The position numbers and the translations under genes are program-made. The notes under the pieces are model-generated. The model did no database searches, was not told the DNA's origin, and saw only the letters and a program-made list of their open reading frames with translations. From positions 362,614 through 426,613 of the forward strand of contig NZ_PPFD01000007.1 in the NCBI RefSeq assembly GCF_009653635.1: a DNA stretch of 64,000 bases, in the 5' to 3' direction. The DNA comes from Endozoicomonas sp. OPT23. Lineage in GTDB: Bacteria > Pseudomonadota > Gammaproteobacteria > Pseudomonadales > Endozoicomonadaceae. Shown here piece after piece: positions 1 to 8,565 of this stretch (the stretch's first letter is position 1; every line of letters begins with the position of its first letter).

Positions 1-390
1 CCCCCCCCTCAGTCACTGCCAGAAAGTTTTGAGGTTGATCTGGAAGCCATTGAAATAGCACCGGCAGGGAAGCTGGAATTTAATATCTCTTCAGGGGCAG
101 GGTTTTCATCATCGGATGGAGAATATCTTCCTATCGTAAAGGTTCAGGCTGTTTATCCTCGCCGTGCAGAGCGCAGAGGCATCGGCGGCCACTGTATTGT
201 TGAATATACGGTGACTCGCTCCGGTTCCGTCAACAATCCTGTTCCAGTGGACTGCCAGCCTCAGGGTATTTTTGAAAAAGCATCAGTAACTGCTGCCATG
301 AAGTTTAAGTACAAACCCAGAGTCGTTGATGGTGAAGCCATTGCTGTAGCGGGTGTCAGAAATAAATTCACCTTTCTGACGGCTGAGTAG
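1..390 (+). CDS. TonB C-terminal domain protein (partial, 5' end outside window)
   Basis: An open frame runs from base 1 to a TAG at 388-390 with no start inside the window, so only the last 129 residues are present. It opens with a Pro-rich stretch, then a linker, then a C-terminal domain with the pattern YPRRAERRGIGGHCIVEYTV followed by an F-[KR]-YKP motif and a terminal basic-aromatic strand. This is typical of TonB energy-transducer C-termini, which cross the periplasm and contact the TonB box of outer-membrane receptors. The next gene begins 8 bases after the stop and encodes a periplasmic TPR protein. A tonB-TPR pair is the usual end of ExbB-ExbB2-ExbD-TonB-TPR clusters of marine Gammaproteobacteria, so exbD/exbB are expected just upstream of the window. 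Confidence 0.85.
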   Translation, partial: PPPQSLPESFEVDLEAIEIAPAGKLEFNISSGAGFSSSDGEYLPIVKVQAVYPRRAERRGIGGHCIVEYTVTRSGSVNNPVPVDCQPQGIFEKASVTAAMKFKYKPRVVDGEAIAVAGVRNKFTFLTAE

Positions 391-398
391 GAGTTATT

Positions 399-1679
399 AT
401 GAAAAAGAACTTGTTTTCAACGGTTTTACTCACTGCTGTGCTGGCAGGGCTTTCAGCTACAGAAGCGCCTGCACAGACAGCCACAGGACAGAGTGAAGAG
501 AAAACACGAAAAACACCGGCTTTGACCAGCAAAGTGTATGAAAAGCTATCTTCCGCTCAAAAAGCAGTGGACGAGGAGAGTTTTGCCAGCGCCCTGTCGG
601 CTCTGAATGCTCTGGCTGGACAGACCGGTAAAAGGGCATTGAACAGCTATGAACTGGCCAACGTTTTTAATCTGAAAGCCTTTGTATTATTCAGTCAGGA
701 CAAACTATCGGAATCAGTAAAAATCTATAGAAAAGTCATTGCCCAGCCAGATATTCCGTTAGCTCTGGAGCAAAACACACGCTTTACTATCAGCCAGATT
801 CTAATGATGCAGGAACAATGGCAACCCGCTCTACAGGAGCTGAACAAGTGGTTTAAGCTGGCGACAACGGTTGGAAGTAATGCCTTTGTTATGCGGGCGC
901 AGGTTCACTACCAGCTGCAGAACCATGATCGGGCTTTAAGGGATATCAATAAAGCCATCTCTCTGTACGAAAATAAGGGCAAAGTAGCGAAAGAGCAATG
1001 GTTGAGTCTGGCAAGGTTTCTCTACCATAAAAAAGGCAATCTGAAAGCCGCCGTCACCACGCTCAACAAGCTGTTGATTCATTACCCAAAGAAAATGTAC
1101 TGGTTACAGCTGGCTTACCTGCATTCAGAACTGGGCCAGGAGAAGAAGCAGTTATCTGCGTTAGAGTCAGCCTATATTCAGGGCCTACTGGATAAGGAAA
1201 AGGAACTGACCAACCTCGCCTATCTCTATCTGAATGCCTCGACGCCTCATAAAGCAGCGGTACTGCTGGAAAAAGCCATCAACAACAAACACCTAAAGCC
1301 GTCTACCAGAAACCTTGAGCTACTGGCCAATGCCTGGCGTCAGGCTCAGGAACTGGACAAGGCTGTTGATGTAATGGAAAAGGTCGCCCCCGTTTCTGAT
1401 AAGGGAGAGTTGTGGATTCAACTGGGCAATATCTATTTTGACAGTGAACACTACGACAAAGCCATTCAAGCCTTTAAATCAGGACTGGCTAAAGAGGGCG
1501 TTCGACGAACAGATCTGGCACAAATGTCATTAGGAATGGCGCAGTTCAACCAGAAAGAGTATCAAGCCGCTCGTCGTTCATTTTTGTTGGCAAAGAAAGA
1601 TAAACGCTCAACATCAACTGCCAAGAAATGGCTGACTCATTTGAAGAAAACCGAACAGAGAGAAGCAGCACTGCAATAG
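399..1679 (+). CDS. Periplasmic TPR-repeat protein of a Ton system
   Basis: The protein has 426 residues. It starts with a clear Sec signal peptide (MKKN, then a hydrophobic core and an Ala-rich cleavage site near residues 24-26). The rest is helical and repetitive, with recognisable TPR units in the middle and C-terminal half, for example around NHDRALRDINKAISLYEN and EHYDKAIQAFKSGL. A Shine-Dalgarno AGGAG lies in the tonB stop region just before the ATG, so the two genes are probably translated from one transcript. In related clusters such proteins are thought to organise a dedicated TonB complex for a particular substrate; the substrate cannot be read here. Conserved role is family-level inference; export and TPR content are visible. 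Confidence 0.8.
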   Translation: MKKNLFSTVLLTAVLAGLSATEAPAQTATGQSEEKTRKTPALTSKVYEKLSSAQKAVDEESFASALSALNALAGQTGKRALNSYELANVFNLKAFVLFSQDKLSESVKIYRKVIAQPDIPLALEQNTRFTISQILMMQEQWQPALQELNKWFKLATTVGSNAFVMRAQVHYQLQNHDRALRDINKAISLYENKGKVAKEQWLSLARFLYHKKGNLKAAVTTLNKLLIHYPKKMYWLQLAYLHSELGQEKKQLSALESAYIQGLLDKEKELTNLAYLYLNASTPHKAAVLLEKAINNKHLKPSTRNLELLANAWRQAQELDKAVDVMEKVAPVSDKGELWIQLGNIYFDSEHYDKAIQAFKSGLAKEGVRRTDLAQMSLGMAQFNQKEYQAARRSFLLAKKDKRSTSTAKKWLTHLKKTEQREAALQ

Positions 1680-1700
1680 TCCGGTTATTTAACAACCAAC

Positions 1701-1726
1701 AGTAACAAGCTTACTCGCTTGTTACT
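1701..1726. terminator. Hairpin between convergent TPR gene and ectR-like gene
   Basis: Perfect 10-bp inverted repeat AGTAACAAGC (1701-1710) and GCTTGTTACT (1717-1726) with a 6-base loop. The minus-strand regulator stop codon (1711-1713) lies in the loop. There is no long T-tract on either side, so a bidirectional terminator role is likely but not certain. Confidence 0.5.
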
Positions 1727-2208
1727 GATTCATTCTGTGCTCTATCTATCTGACCAATATCCAGCAATGGTGCTGCATCAAGGTGCTGGGCATTCAGCAT
1801 AAATGAAATCCTTTCAAGGCTTGCTACTACCGTCGACTGCTCCCAACTCTGCATATCTTCAAAATGTCGTACAAAAATATCCTGCTGAGTAGTGGGTGCG
1901 CCCTTCATTAATTCCACGCCATCATCGGTCAGACTGATCCAGACCTTACGTTTATCGTCAGTGCCACGCTCCCGGGCAATCAGCTCTTTCCTTTCAAGAC
2001 GATCAAGAATGCTGGTCACTGTCGCCTGAGTCAGCGCCATCTCTTTCGCCAGCTCACCCGTTGTCAGGCGAAATTTCTCGCGAACTGTTTGCATCAGCAT
2101 TAACTGGGCTGGCGTCAGGCCTGTACCGCGGCTGATGTCCTTATCCTGCATATCCGCAGATCGAATGATCTGCCTCAGTAAAACCAGAGCCTTCTGACTG
2201 TTTTCCAT
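1711..2208 (-). CDS. ectR: MarR-family regulator, probable EctR
   Basis: A 165-residue MarR-family winged-helix protein. The DNA-binding core is visible at about residues 50-100: helix-turn-helix TTGELAKEMALTQATVTSIL followed by the wing with DDKRKVWISLTDDG. It is divergent from ectABC, 226 bases from the ectA start, which is the arrangement of EctR, a MarR-type repressor of ectoine synthesis in halophilic methylotrophs and some marine bacteria. A 17-bp perfect palindrome immediately downstream of a TATAAT box in the intergenic space is a natural operator. Assignment to MarR is firm; the name EctR rests on position and the operator resemblance. Confidence 0.8.
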   Translation of the reverse strand: MENSQKALVLLRQIIRSADMQDKDISRGTGLTPAQLMLMQTVREKFRLTTGELAKEMALTQATVTSILDRLERKELIARERGTDDKRKVWISLTDDGVELMKGAPTTQQDIFVRHFEDMQSWEQSTVVASLERISFMLNAQHLDAAPLLDIGQIDRAQNESVTSE

Positions 2209-2349
2209 CGACTTTTCCAGACTGAATTCTGACGAGAAGTGTACCTACCTTTCACTGTCTGATCTATCAAGCTGAACGATTCAAACAAATTAATTAGCAA
2301 TACAAACTAATAACATAGACTGAACTATTTACAAACCCACATTTATTCG

Positions 2350-2380
2350 TTGATTTACCACTGTAGAAGGGCTTTATAAT
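2350..2380 (+). promoter_or_regulatory. Candidate sigma-70 promoter of ectABC
   Basis: TTGATT at 2350-2355 and a perfect TATAAT at 2375-2380, spacer 19 bp (long). A transcript would start near 2387, about 48 bases before the ectA ATG. The region 2209-2434 is otherwise AT-rich and carries no gene. Confidence 0.45.
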
Positions 2381-2389
2381 AGGATAACA

Positions 2390-2406
2390 ATTTAGTATTA
2401 CTAAAT
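2390..2406. promoter_or_regulatory. 17-bp palindromic operator upstream of ectA
   Basis: A perfect palindrome: 8-bp arms ATTTAGTA (2390-2397) and TACTAAAT (2399-2406) around a single central T. It lies just downstream of the TATAAT box, at roughly +3 to +19, where a bound repressor would block transcription. Arms with TTTAGT and ACTA resemble, as far as I remember, the EctR1 site described for Methylomicrobium. The likely ligand is the adjacent MarR protein. Confidence 0.6.
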
Positions 2407-2434
2407 ATTCGTAATTCAAAATAATAGAAGCACT

Positions 2435-2962
2435 ATGGAAGACAGTGAGCCTGTAATACGCAAACCCACAGCCGAGGATGGCCTTTCAGTCAACAAGCTG
2501 ATCAACAGCATTCCGGAACTGGATAGCAACTCTTCGTACTGCAATCTGCTGCAATGCAGCCACTTTTCCGACACTTCTATCATTGTTGAGAAACAGGGTG
2601 AAGTACTGGGATTTATCAGCGGTTACATTCAACCCAAAGACCCAAAAACCCTGTTTATCTGGCAAGTAGCAGTGAGCCAACAGGCAAGAGGTCTGGGTAT
2701 TGCCAGCGAGATGCTCAAACAACTGTTAAATCGACGGGAAACAGCGGCCATAACACACCTGGAAACCACTATCACCGATGACAACAAAGCGTCATGGGCC
2801 TTGTTTAACCGGTTAGCCAACAATTTTGATGCGCCTCTTGAACGTTCAGTGATGTTTGACCGTAACACTCATTTCAAAAATGAACACGACACTGAACTAC
2901 TGGCTCGCATCGGCCCGATTCGCAACCAATGCTTCGCAGTGCTAAACAAATACACTATTTAA
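2435..2962 (+). CDS. ectA: L-2,4-diaminobutyrate acetyltransferase
   Basis: EctA acetylates L-2,4-diaminobutyrate with acetyl-CoA to give N-gamma-acetyl-diaminobutyrate, the second step from aspartate semialdehyde to ectoine. The 175-residue protein is a GNAT fold: N-terminal [16 protein letters not shown], a strand with VLGFISGYI, and the acetyl-CoA pyrophosphate loop [17 protein letters not shown] near residues 77-93. Length is normal for EctA. The gene is first in ectABC and is followed after 17 bases by ectB. The ATG at 2435 follows the operator by 28 bases; its ribosome-binding site is weak (ATAGAAGC). Confidence 0.95.
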   Translation: MEDSEPVIRKPTAEDGLSVNKLINSIPELDSNSSYCNLLQCSHFSDTSIIVEKQGEVLGFISGYIQPKDPKTLFIWQVAVSQQARGLGIASEMLKQLLNRRETAAITHLETTITDDNKASWALFNRLANNFDAPLERSVMFDRNTHFKNEHDTELLARIGPIRNQCFAVLNKYTI

Positions 2963-2979
2963 TCTACGGAATCTCAACT

Positions 2980-4287
2980 ATGAAAATTTTTGAAGAGATC
3001 GAATCGGAAGTGCAGTCTTATGCGCGCTCTTTTCCACGTATTTTTAACAAGGCTCAGGGGGAGTTTTTATACGACGAAGACGGCAATCAGTATCTCGACT
3101 TCCTTGCCGGTGCAGGCACTCTGAACTACGGCCACAACAACCCTATTTTTAAGGAAAAACTGCTGGAATACATTCACAGTGACGGCATCACCCACGGCCT
3201 TGATTTACACACAAGAGCCAAAGGTGAATTTATGGAAGCTTTCAATGAAAAAATCCTTAAACCTCGCGGTCTTGACTATGTCATGCAATTCACCGGCCCA
3301 ACCGGAACCAATGCTGTAGAGGCTGCGCTTAAACTTGCCCGTAACATCACGGGCCGTGAAAACGTCATCAGTTTCACCAACGGCTTTCATGGTGTCAGCA
3401 TGGGTTCCCTTGCCGCTACTGGTAACTCTCATCATCGTGGTGCTGCCGGTGTCAGCCTGAGCGGCGTTAGTCGTATGCCCTACGATGGTTATCTGGGTGA
3501 TGAGATTGATACCACGCTTTATCTCGATAAGGTGCTGTGCGACTCCAGCAGCGGTATTGATAAGCCAGCCGCTGTTATCGTTGAAACCGTACAAGGTGAA
3601 GGCGGAATCAATGCGGCTGATTTCAGCTGGTTAAAACAGCTTGAAGCCGTTTGTAGAAAGCATGATGTGCTGCTGATTATTGATGACATTCAAGCAGGCT
3701 GTGGCCGAACCGGCACCTATTTCAGCTTTGAGCAAGCTGGTATCAAACCTGACATTGTGACCCTGTCTAAATCTCTTGGTGGCTACGGTTTACCTTTTGC
3801 CGTTGTACTGTTCAAACCCGAACTGGATCAATGGAAACCTGGTGAACATAACGGCACTTTCCGTGGCAACAACTTTGCCTTTGTCACAGCCAAAGCCGCC
3901 ATTGATCACTACTGGTCGAATGACACTTTTTCTAAAGAGATTCAGCGCAAGGGTCAGTTTGTTTCCGAGCGTCTGCAACAAATTGTTGAACAATACGGCG
4001 ATGGAAACTTTACGACACGTGGCCGTGGTATGTTTCAGGGCATCAACTGTGTGAACGGTGAGTTGGCGGGCAGAATCACCAAGATAGCCTTCCAGAAGGG
4101 CCTGATGATCGAGACCAGCGGCGCTGATGATCATGTGGTGAAACTGCTGTGCCCTCTGATTATTGATATCAACAATCTCGCCAAAGGACTGGACATCATC
4201 GAAGAAGCGGTTCGGGAAGTCTGTGCAAAAGAAGATTCAATTCCAGAACAGAAAAAGTATTTCGACCCGCTAGAGCTTGCCTGCTGA
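2980..4287 (+). CDS. ectB: L-2,4-diaminobutyrate transaminase
   Basis: EctB is a PLP-dependent class-III aminotransferase that converts aspartate semialdehyde and glutamate to L-2,4-diaminobutyrate and 2-oxoglutarate, the first committed step of ectoine synthesis. I chose the ATG at 2980 (435 residues) because EctB proteins start [11 protein letters not shown]; the open frame extends upstream to 2929 but that part overlaps ectA. Visible motifs are the [17 protein letters not shown] segment, the cofactor Asp in [15 protein letters not shown] and the PLP Lys in [11 protein letters not shown]. Length fits the family. Between ectA and ectC in an apparent operon. Confidence 0.96.
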   Translation: MKIFEEIESEVQSYARSFPRIFNKAQGEFLYDEDGNQYLDFLAGAGTLNYGHNNPIFKEKLLEYIHSDGITHGLDLHTRAKGEFMEAFNEKILKPRGLDYVMQFTGPTGTNAVEAALKLARNITGRENVISFTNGFHGVSMGSLAATGNSHHRGAAGVSLSGVSRMPYDGYLGDEIDTTLYLDKVLCDSSSGIDKPAAVIVETVQGEGGINAADFSWLKQLEAVCRKHDVLLIIDDIQAGCGRTGTYFSFEQAGIKPDIVTLSKSLGGYGLPFAVVLFKPELDQWKPGEHNGTFRGNNFAFVTAKAAIDHYWSNDTFSKEIQRKGQFVSERLQQIVEQYGDGNFTTRGRGMFQGINCVNGELAGRITKIAFQKGLMIETSGADDHVVKLLCPLIIDINNLAKGLDIIEEAVREVCAKEDSIPEQKKYFDPLELAC

Positions 4288-4333
4288 CCAGAACCAACGT
4301 CATCAAAAAAACAATAATTTAGAGGAATAGAAC

Positions 4334-4732
4334 ATGATCGTCCGTGACCTGAAAGCAGCCGAGCAGAGTAACCGCCGAATCGTCTCTCCTGACGGCAACT
4401 GGGAAAGTACCCGAATGTTATTGAAAGATGACAACATGGGTTTTTCCTTCCATATCACCACTATTTACAAAGATGCTGATTTTCAGATGCATTATCAAAA
4501 TCACCTGGAATCGGTTTACTGCGTTTCCGGTGAGGGTGAGGTGGAAACGCTGGCTGACGGTAAGAAATATCCTATAAAACCGGGCACTCTGTATATTCTC
4601 GATAAACACGACAAACACATATTACGTGCTTTTGAAGAGATGCAGATGGCCTGTGTATTCAACCCGCCTTTAAATGGTAAAGAAGTTCATAACACTGAGG
4701 GTGCTTATGAGTTGGAAGCTGAAGCGGTTTAA
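4334..4732 (+). CDS. ectC: L-ectoine synthase
   Basis: EctC closes N-gamma-acetyl-diaminobutyrate to the cyclic osmolyte ectoine with loss of water. The 132-residue cupin protein begins [10 protein letters not shown], as EctC usually does, and holds the cupin features [19 protein letters not shown] and the second motif [18 protein letters not shown] good ribosome-binding site (AGAGGA) precedes the ATG. Third and last gene of ectABC, 46 bases after ectB. No ectD hydroxylase, ask_ect kinase or ectoine transporter follows in this window. Confidence 0.96.
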   Translation: MIVRDLKAAEQSNRRIVSPDGNWESTRMLLKDDNMGFSFHITTIYKDADFQMHYQNHLESVYCVSGEGEVETLADGKKYPIKPGTLYILDKHDKHILRAFEEMQMACVFNPPLNGKEVHNTEGAYELEAEAV

Positions 4733-4755
4733 AGCAGGATATAGATAGTTTTCCT

Positions 4756-4802
4756 CAGACTACTGCCTTTTTTATGCCCTCAATTGGAAGGTCAGTAGTC
4801 TG
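4756..4802 (+). terminator. Stem-loop after ectC
   Basis: Arms CAGACTACTG (4756-4765) and CAGTAGTCTG (4793-4802) pair perfectly; CCTT/AAGG inside can extend the stem past a one-base bulge. No strong T-tract follows, so it may act as a terminator or as 3'-end protection of the ectABC mRNA. Confidence 0.5.
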
Positions 4803-5011
4803 ATAGATTTAAATCCGGTAGCTCCAGCAGCAAGCAATGAAACAATAAAAATTTGCTGACAATCTAATATCAAATTCGCTTTATACTGTTTTAGCACTTA
4901 AATAAAAATCCGTCACTACTTCAACTCTATCCAATAAACATGCACAATCCCTGCTAAAGTCCATACAGCCTTAAATTCAGGCTTCTGCTATCAATCAGCC
5001 AGAATACAAAC

Positions 5012-5536
5012 ATGTCAGAAGAGTTAACATCAGAGGTCCACTCTGAAACTGAAGACCAGAGTAATGACAATCAGGGTAATGAAAACCGGCAGGCCGTTGC
5101 CACGGAAGACGTTTCTCAGTCCGAAGCACTGCGTCTGATCCGCGAACGCTGGCCGGAAGCTTTCAGTGTCTCAAGACCGCGTCCGCTGAAGATTGGTATT
5201 CATAATGAAATCAAACAGACTGAAGAATTCCCTCTCAGTACTGTAAAGAAAGCCCTGAAGCTGTTTACTGGTCAGGAACGCTACCTGCTTTCCATCAAGG
5301 AAGGTCGTTCCAGAGTCGGTCTGGACGGGAAGCCTTCAGGCAAGGTTAAACTTCAGGAAGCCGTTAATGCTGAAGTTTTGCTTTATCAGCGCCATCTTTC
5401 CAGAGAAATGAAAAATCAGCGTGTTTTTGTTGGTCAGATGAAAGTGGCTACCGCGGAAGAAATCTCTGCGGCTACTCTAGCTAAAACTGAGTCGTCTGAA
5501 GAGCTGAAAGAACAAAGCACCAGCACCGAAGAGTGA
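5012..5536 (+). CDS. proQ: ProQ/FinO-family RNA chaperone
   Basis: A 174-residue protein with a ProQ/FinO domain in the centre (about residues 30-135): ALRLIRERWPEAFSVSRPRPL, KIGIHNEI, and LSTVKKALKLFTGQERYLLSI. Flanking tails are acidic and low-complexity (N-terminal Glu/Asp/Gln-rich, C-terminal Glu/Ser/Thr-rich), as in shorter ProQ proteins that lack the C-terminal Tudor-like domain of E. coli ProQ. The family binds structured sRNAs and mRNA 3' ends; in E. coli it is needed for full synthesis of the osmoprotectant transporter ProP. Lying next to ectABC is suggestive of an osmotic theme, but there are 279 bases and a hairpin between them, so co-transcription is not assumed. Confidence 0.88.
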   Translation: MSEELTSEVHSETEDQSNDNQGNENRQAVATEDVSQSEALRLIRERWPEAFSVSRPRPLKIGIHNEIKQTEEFPLSTVKKALKLFTGQERYLLSIKEGRSRVGLDGKPSGKVKLQEAVNAEVLLYQRHLSREMKNQRVFVGQMKVATAEEISAATLAKTESSEELKEQSTSTEE

Positions 5537-5550
5537 TTGACTGCTCTTCT

Positions 5551-5590
5551 TTAAAGATCCGATGGCCGCTTGATGCTGTCTGATCTTTAA
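5551..5590 (+). terminator. Weak stem-loop after proQ
   Basis: TTAAAGATC (5551-5559) pairs with GATCTTTAA (5582-5590) across a 22-base loop. A T-tract is lacking. It separates proQ from the parvulin gene. Confidence 0.3.
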
Positions 5591-5648
5591 TGCGCTTTAC
5601 TGCATACCTGCTTGCTTGCATATCTACTACTAGCTTGAGAATTTCACA

Positions 5649-5930
5649 ATGGCAACTGCATCTGCACGTCACATTCTGGTTAACACTCGTGATGAAGCCG
5701 AACAACTGAAAAAGCGTATCGACAAGGGTGAAGACTTCGCCAAACTGGCAAAGAAACACTCTCAGTGCCCATCCGGCAAGAAGGGTGGCGATCTGGGTGA
5801 GTTTCGTAAAGGTCAGATGGTTAAAGCGTTTGATGATGTGGTCTTCAAAAAATCCGTAATGGATATCCACGGTCCGGTGAAAACCCAGTTTGGCTTTCAC
5901 CTGATTCAGACTATTTTCCGTAACGATTAA
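5649..5930 (+). CDS. ppiC: Small parvulin-type peptidyl-prolyl isomerase
   Basis: A 93-residue, single-domain parvulin without signal peptide, so cytoplasmic. It catalyses cis-trans isomerisation of peptidyl-prolyl bonds. The canonical pattern is complete: [17 protein letters not shown], the [20 protein letters not shown] centre, the F-D-x-VVFKKSV segment and the terminal TQFGFHLIQ histidine strand. Length matches E. coli PpiC (Par10, 93 aa). It stands alone, convergent with the enoyl-CoA hydratase gene and separated from it by a 13-bp hairpin. Confidence 0.93.
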   Translation: MATASARHILVNTRDEAEQLKKRIDKGEDFAKLAKKHSQCPSGKKGGDLGEFRKGQMVKAFDDVVFKKSVMDIHGPVKTQFGFHLIQTIFRND

Positions 5931-5938
5931 AATATTGC

Positions 5939-5970
5939 TGCTGACTGAACTCACTCAAGTTCAGTCAGCA
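5939..5970. terminator. Bidirectional terminator between ppiC and enoyl-CoA hydratase gene
   Basis: Perfect 13-bp arms at 5939-5951 and 5958-5970 (TGCTGACTGAACT and its complement) with a 6-base loop. AAAAT lies on the left side and AAAAT on the right, so the minus-strand copy is preceded by TTTT and followed by a mixed T-rich stretch. It sits between convergent genes. Confidence 0.6.
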
Positions 5971-6026
5971 AAATACAGAGTCAGGAATAACTCTAATCAA
6001 GCGGCATCAATCAAGAACGATTCTAA

Positions 6027-6800
6027 TCAAGAATAGTCCCACTCAGGCTTACGCTTCTCCAGAAAAGCAGAAACACCTTCGTTCTGATTAGTGCCTTTAA
6101 ACAATTCCAGAAACAGCTCTCTTTCGACAATATTACTATTGCGAGCACCCACTCTGTTCATCTGTATAAGCTCTTTACAGGCCAAAATGGCGTCAGGGCT
6201 TTGAGCATCAGTAGCTTTCAGTAACCTAACAGCGGCTTCACTGGCCTCCCCCTGCTCTACCAATTCATCTGCAAGTCCGATTTCAAATGCCTTTTCACCA
6301 GAAACCTTTTCACCACAGAGAATCATACGTTTGGCCCAACTTTCACCGGCCAGCCACATCAGATTCTGCGTTCCTCCAGCACAGGGCAACAAACCAACCG
6401 CTGCTTCCGGTAAACCCAGCAATGCCGTTTTTTCAACAACACGGAAATCACAGGCTAAAGCTACTTCAAAACCACCACCGAGAGAAAAACCATTCACCGC
6501 AGCCACACTGACGCCGCGAAAATCAGTCAGTGCTTCAAAGGCTTCACCAAAGGCTTCCGTCATGGGTCGCGCCTGCTCAGGGGTGACACCCTGAAACAGT
6601 TTCAGGTCAGCGCCAGCACTGAAGAATTTCTCGCTGTCAGAACGAATGATTAAACCGGTAATGGCAGAATGACTGTTCAGCTCTCGAACGGTATCTCTCA
6701 GTAAATTAAGGCTTTCCAGAGTCCAGGTATTGGCTGGCGGATTATTCAGGGTAATAGTGGCAATATGGCCATCAGTCGTCAGGAGAAGAGGTGCATTCAT
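6027..6800 (-). CDS. Enoyl-CoA hydratase/isomerase family protein
   Basis: A 257-residue crotonase-fold protein. The first oxyanion-hole segment SEKFFSAGADLKLF and the second, VNGFSLGGGFEVALACD, are intact, and the later acidic residue appears in GLPEAAVGLLPCAGG. The family hydrates trans-2-enoyl-CoA or catalyses related reactions; the exact acyl chain cannot be read. It lies 82 bases downstream of a thiolase gene on the same strand, so the pair probably acts in degradation of fatty acids or branched-chain amino acids. It is a stand-alone crotonase domain, not the large FadB type. Confidence 0.88.
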   Translation of the reverse strand: MNAPLLLTTDGHIATITLNNPPANTWTLESLNLLRDTVRELNSHSAITGLIIRSDSEKFFSAGADLKLFQGVTPEQARPMTEAFGEAFEALTDFRGVSVAAVNGFSLGGGFEVALACDFRVVEKTALLGLPEAAVGLLPCAGGTQNLMWLAGESWAKRMILCGEKVSGEKAFEIGLADELVEQGEASEAAVRLLKATDAQSPDAILACKELIQMNRVGARNSNIVERELFLELFKGTNQNEGVSAFLEKRKPEWDYS

Positions 6801-6882
6801 TATTATTTTTCTCTTTTGATTGGACTGCTTCCGGCATAAAAACAGTTTCCTTCATGCCAGAAGCAGTTAGAGCCATGAGTCT

Positions 6883-8073
6883 TTAGATCATTTCTACGGC
6901 AATTGCTGTCGCTTCACCACCACCAATACAAAGGGAGGCAATGCCTTTTTTACCACCGCTTCTCTTCAGTGCATGAAGCAGTGTGACGATGATACGAGCA
7001 CCACTGGCACCCAATGGATGACCCAATGCACAGGCACCACCATTAACGTTTACCTTTGAATGCTCCACACCCAGCTGCTGCATGCATACCATGCTGACCA
7101 CAGCAAAAGCTTCATTGATTTCATAGAGGTCAACATCAGTAGCTTGCCAACCCACTTTAGCCAACAGTTTTTCTACCGCACCAATCGGCGCGATGGTGAA
7201 TTCTGCCGGCATTTGAGCGTGGCTCTGATAACCCTTGATACGAGCCAGAGGCTGCAAACCTTGCGCAGCTGCATCCTCTTCTCTCATCAGCACCAGTGCC
7301 GCAGCACCGTCAGAAATAGAGCTTGAGTTTGCTGCGGTCACTGCACCATTTTTATCAAAGGCCGGTCTTAGCTTGCGGATTTTTTCCGGTCTGGCTTTAC
7401 CTGGCTGCTCATCAACAGAAACAACGTCACCCTTGGGCAATTCGACCGGAGTGATTTCATCGGCGAACAGGTTTTCAGCGATCGCATTCTGAGCTCTGGC
7501 CAGAGATTCCAGAGCATAGTCGTCCATAGCTTCACGGCTGGCTTCAAAGCGCGTTGCCGTCTGCTCAGCAAATACACCCATGGCATGGCCAGCATAAGCG
7601 TCTTCAAGACCATCAGTAAACATATGGTCCTTAACTTGCCCATGCCCCAGACGCATGCCGGAACGGGCCTTATCCAGCAGATAAGGAACATTAGACATGC
7701 TTTCCATACCACCAGCGACAACTACGTCGGCTTCACCCAGCTTGAGCTGGTCAGCGCCCATCATCACGGTTTTCATACCGGAACCACAGACCTTGTTGAC
7801 AGTTGTGGTACAGGTAGCGTCAGGTAAGCCTGCGCCTCTGGCGGCCTGTCTGGCCGGAGACTGTTTACAACCTGCTGGCAGTACACAGCCCATGTAGACT
7901 TCAGAAACCGCGCTGGCATCCACACCACTTTTTTGAACAGCCGCTTTGATAGCGACGGCACCCAGCTCTGGTGATGAAACACCAGCAAGACTTCCCTGAA
8001 AACCGCCCATTGGGGTTCTTGCTGCAGAGACGATAACGATATTGCTCTGATCGGACATGCTTTGATCGGACAT
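6883..8073 (-). CDS. Acetyl-CoA C-acyltransferase (thiolase)
   Basis: A 396-residue thiolase. The nucleophilic Cys is in TTTVNKVCGSGMKTVMMG, the GHP motif is in GGACALGHPLGASGARI and the second catalytic Cys is in ASLCIGGGEATAIAVE; all three are intact. The enzyme condenses two acyl-CoA units or cleaves 3-ketoacyl-CoA. The length and motifs fit the biosynthetic/degradative acetoacetyl-CoA thiolase group (AtoB/PhaA-like). The start is ambiguous because the first 30 bases are two near-identical 15-base copies each encoding MSDQS; translation may begin at 8073 or 8058. Probably in an operon with the downstream enoyl-CoA hydratase gene. Confidence 0.92.
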   Translation of the reverse strand: MSDQSMSDQSNIVIVSAARTPMGGFQGSLAGVSSPELGAVAIKAAVQKSGVDASAVSEVYMGCVLPAGCKQSPARQAARGAGLPDATCTTTVNKVCGSGMKTVMMGADQLKLGEADVVVAGGMESMSNVPYLLDKARSGMRLGHGQVKDHMFTDGLEDAYAGHAMGVFAEQTATRFEASREAMDDYALESLARAQNAIAENLFADEITPVELPKGDVVSVDEQPGKARPEKIRKLRPAFDKNGAVTAANSSSISDGAAALVLMREEDAAAQGLQPLARIKGYQSHAQMPAEFTIAPIGAVEKLLAKVGWQATDVDLYEINEAFAVVSMVCMQQLGVEHSKVNVNGGACALGHPLGASGARIIVTLLHALKRSGGKKGIASLCIGGGEATAIAVEMI

Positions 8074-8169
8074 AGTAATCTCTTTCTTATTCTTCAGCAG
8101 TACGAACAGAACGCCCTGCCATCTATTACTGACTGAAAAATTTTACCTGAGAAATATCAGTATGTAAGT

Positions 8170-8181
8170 ATACGTACGTAT
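8170..8181. promoter_or_regulatory. 12-bp palindrome upstream of thiolase gene
   Basis: The perfect palindrome ATACGTACGTAT lies 97 bases upstream of the thiolase start, inside a longer dyad TAAG-TATACGTACGTA-TTA. It could be an operator for a fatty-acid or amino-acid catabolism regulator. The rest of 8074-8286 is AT-rich with no gene. Confidence 0.3.
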
Positions 8182-8286
8182 TAGAAGGAGGGTTATTTTT
8201 TCAAGAACCGTTCGGGAAAATATATTTATAAGAAATAGCGTTAAAAATCAGACGAGCGGATTGCCGCCCACTCGCCTTTATAGAAA

Positions 8287-8565
8287 TCAAATACAGCTGT
8301 CATCCACAACGTCCATACAGCCCCACTGGGCAAACAGACTTTCTACTTCCCTGATTGCTTCCTGGTCAGCCTGACCGATATGCCTGAGCACAGCATTAGC
8401 CATCACCGAGGCCATTTCACTTTTCAAAGATTCTCCCAGACCTGCGGGAAATCTCAGAACCACATCACCAAACAGTATGGACCCTCCCTGGGTGACCCTG
8501 ATGAGATATTCTCCCTGGCTCGATTCAGTCATGGTTAGCACGGCTTTATCAATAGATTTGGACAT
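8287..8565 (-). CDS. Hypothetical protein, 92 aa
   Basis: I do not recognise this protein. It is 92 residues, without signal peptide or membrane segment. The N-terminal half looks like beta strands (GEYLIRVTQGGSILFGDVVLRF) and the second half like two helices, ending with a Cys-containing tail (WGCMDVVDDSCI). The start is supported by AGAGGA about 7 bases before the ATG. It precedes, at some distance, the thiolase and enoyl-CoA hydratase genes on the same strand, but 213 bases lie between, so it is likely its own unit. Confidence 0.65.
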   Translation of the reverse strand: MSKSIDKAVLTMTESSQGEYLIRVTQGGSILFGDVVLRFPAGLGESLKSEMASVMANAVLRHIGQADQEAIREVESLFAQWGCMDVVDDSCI

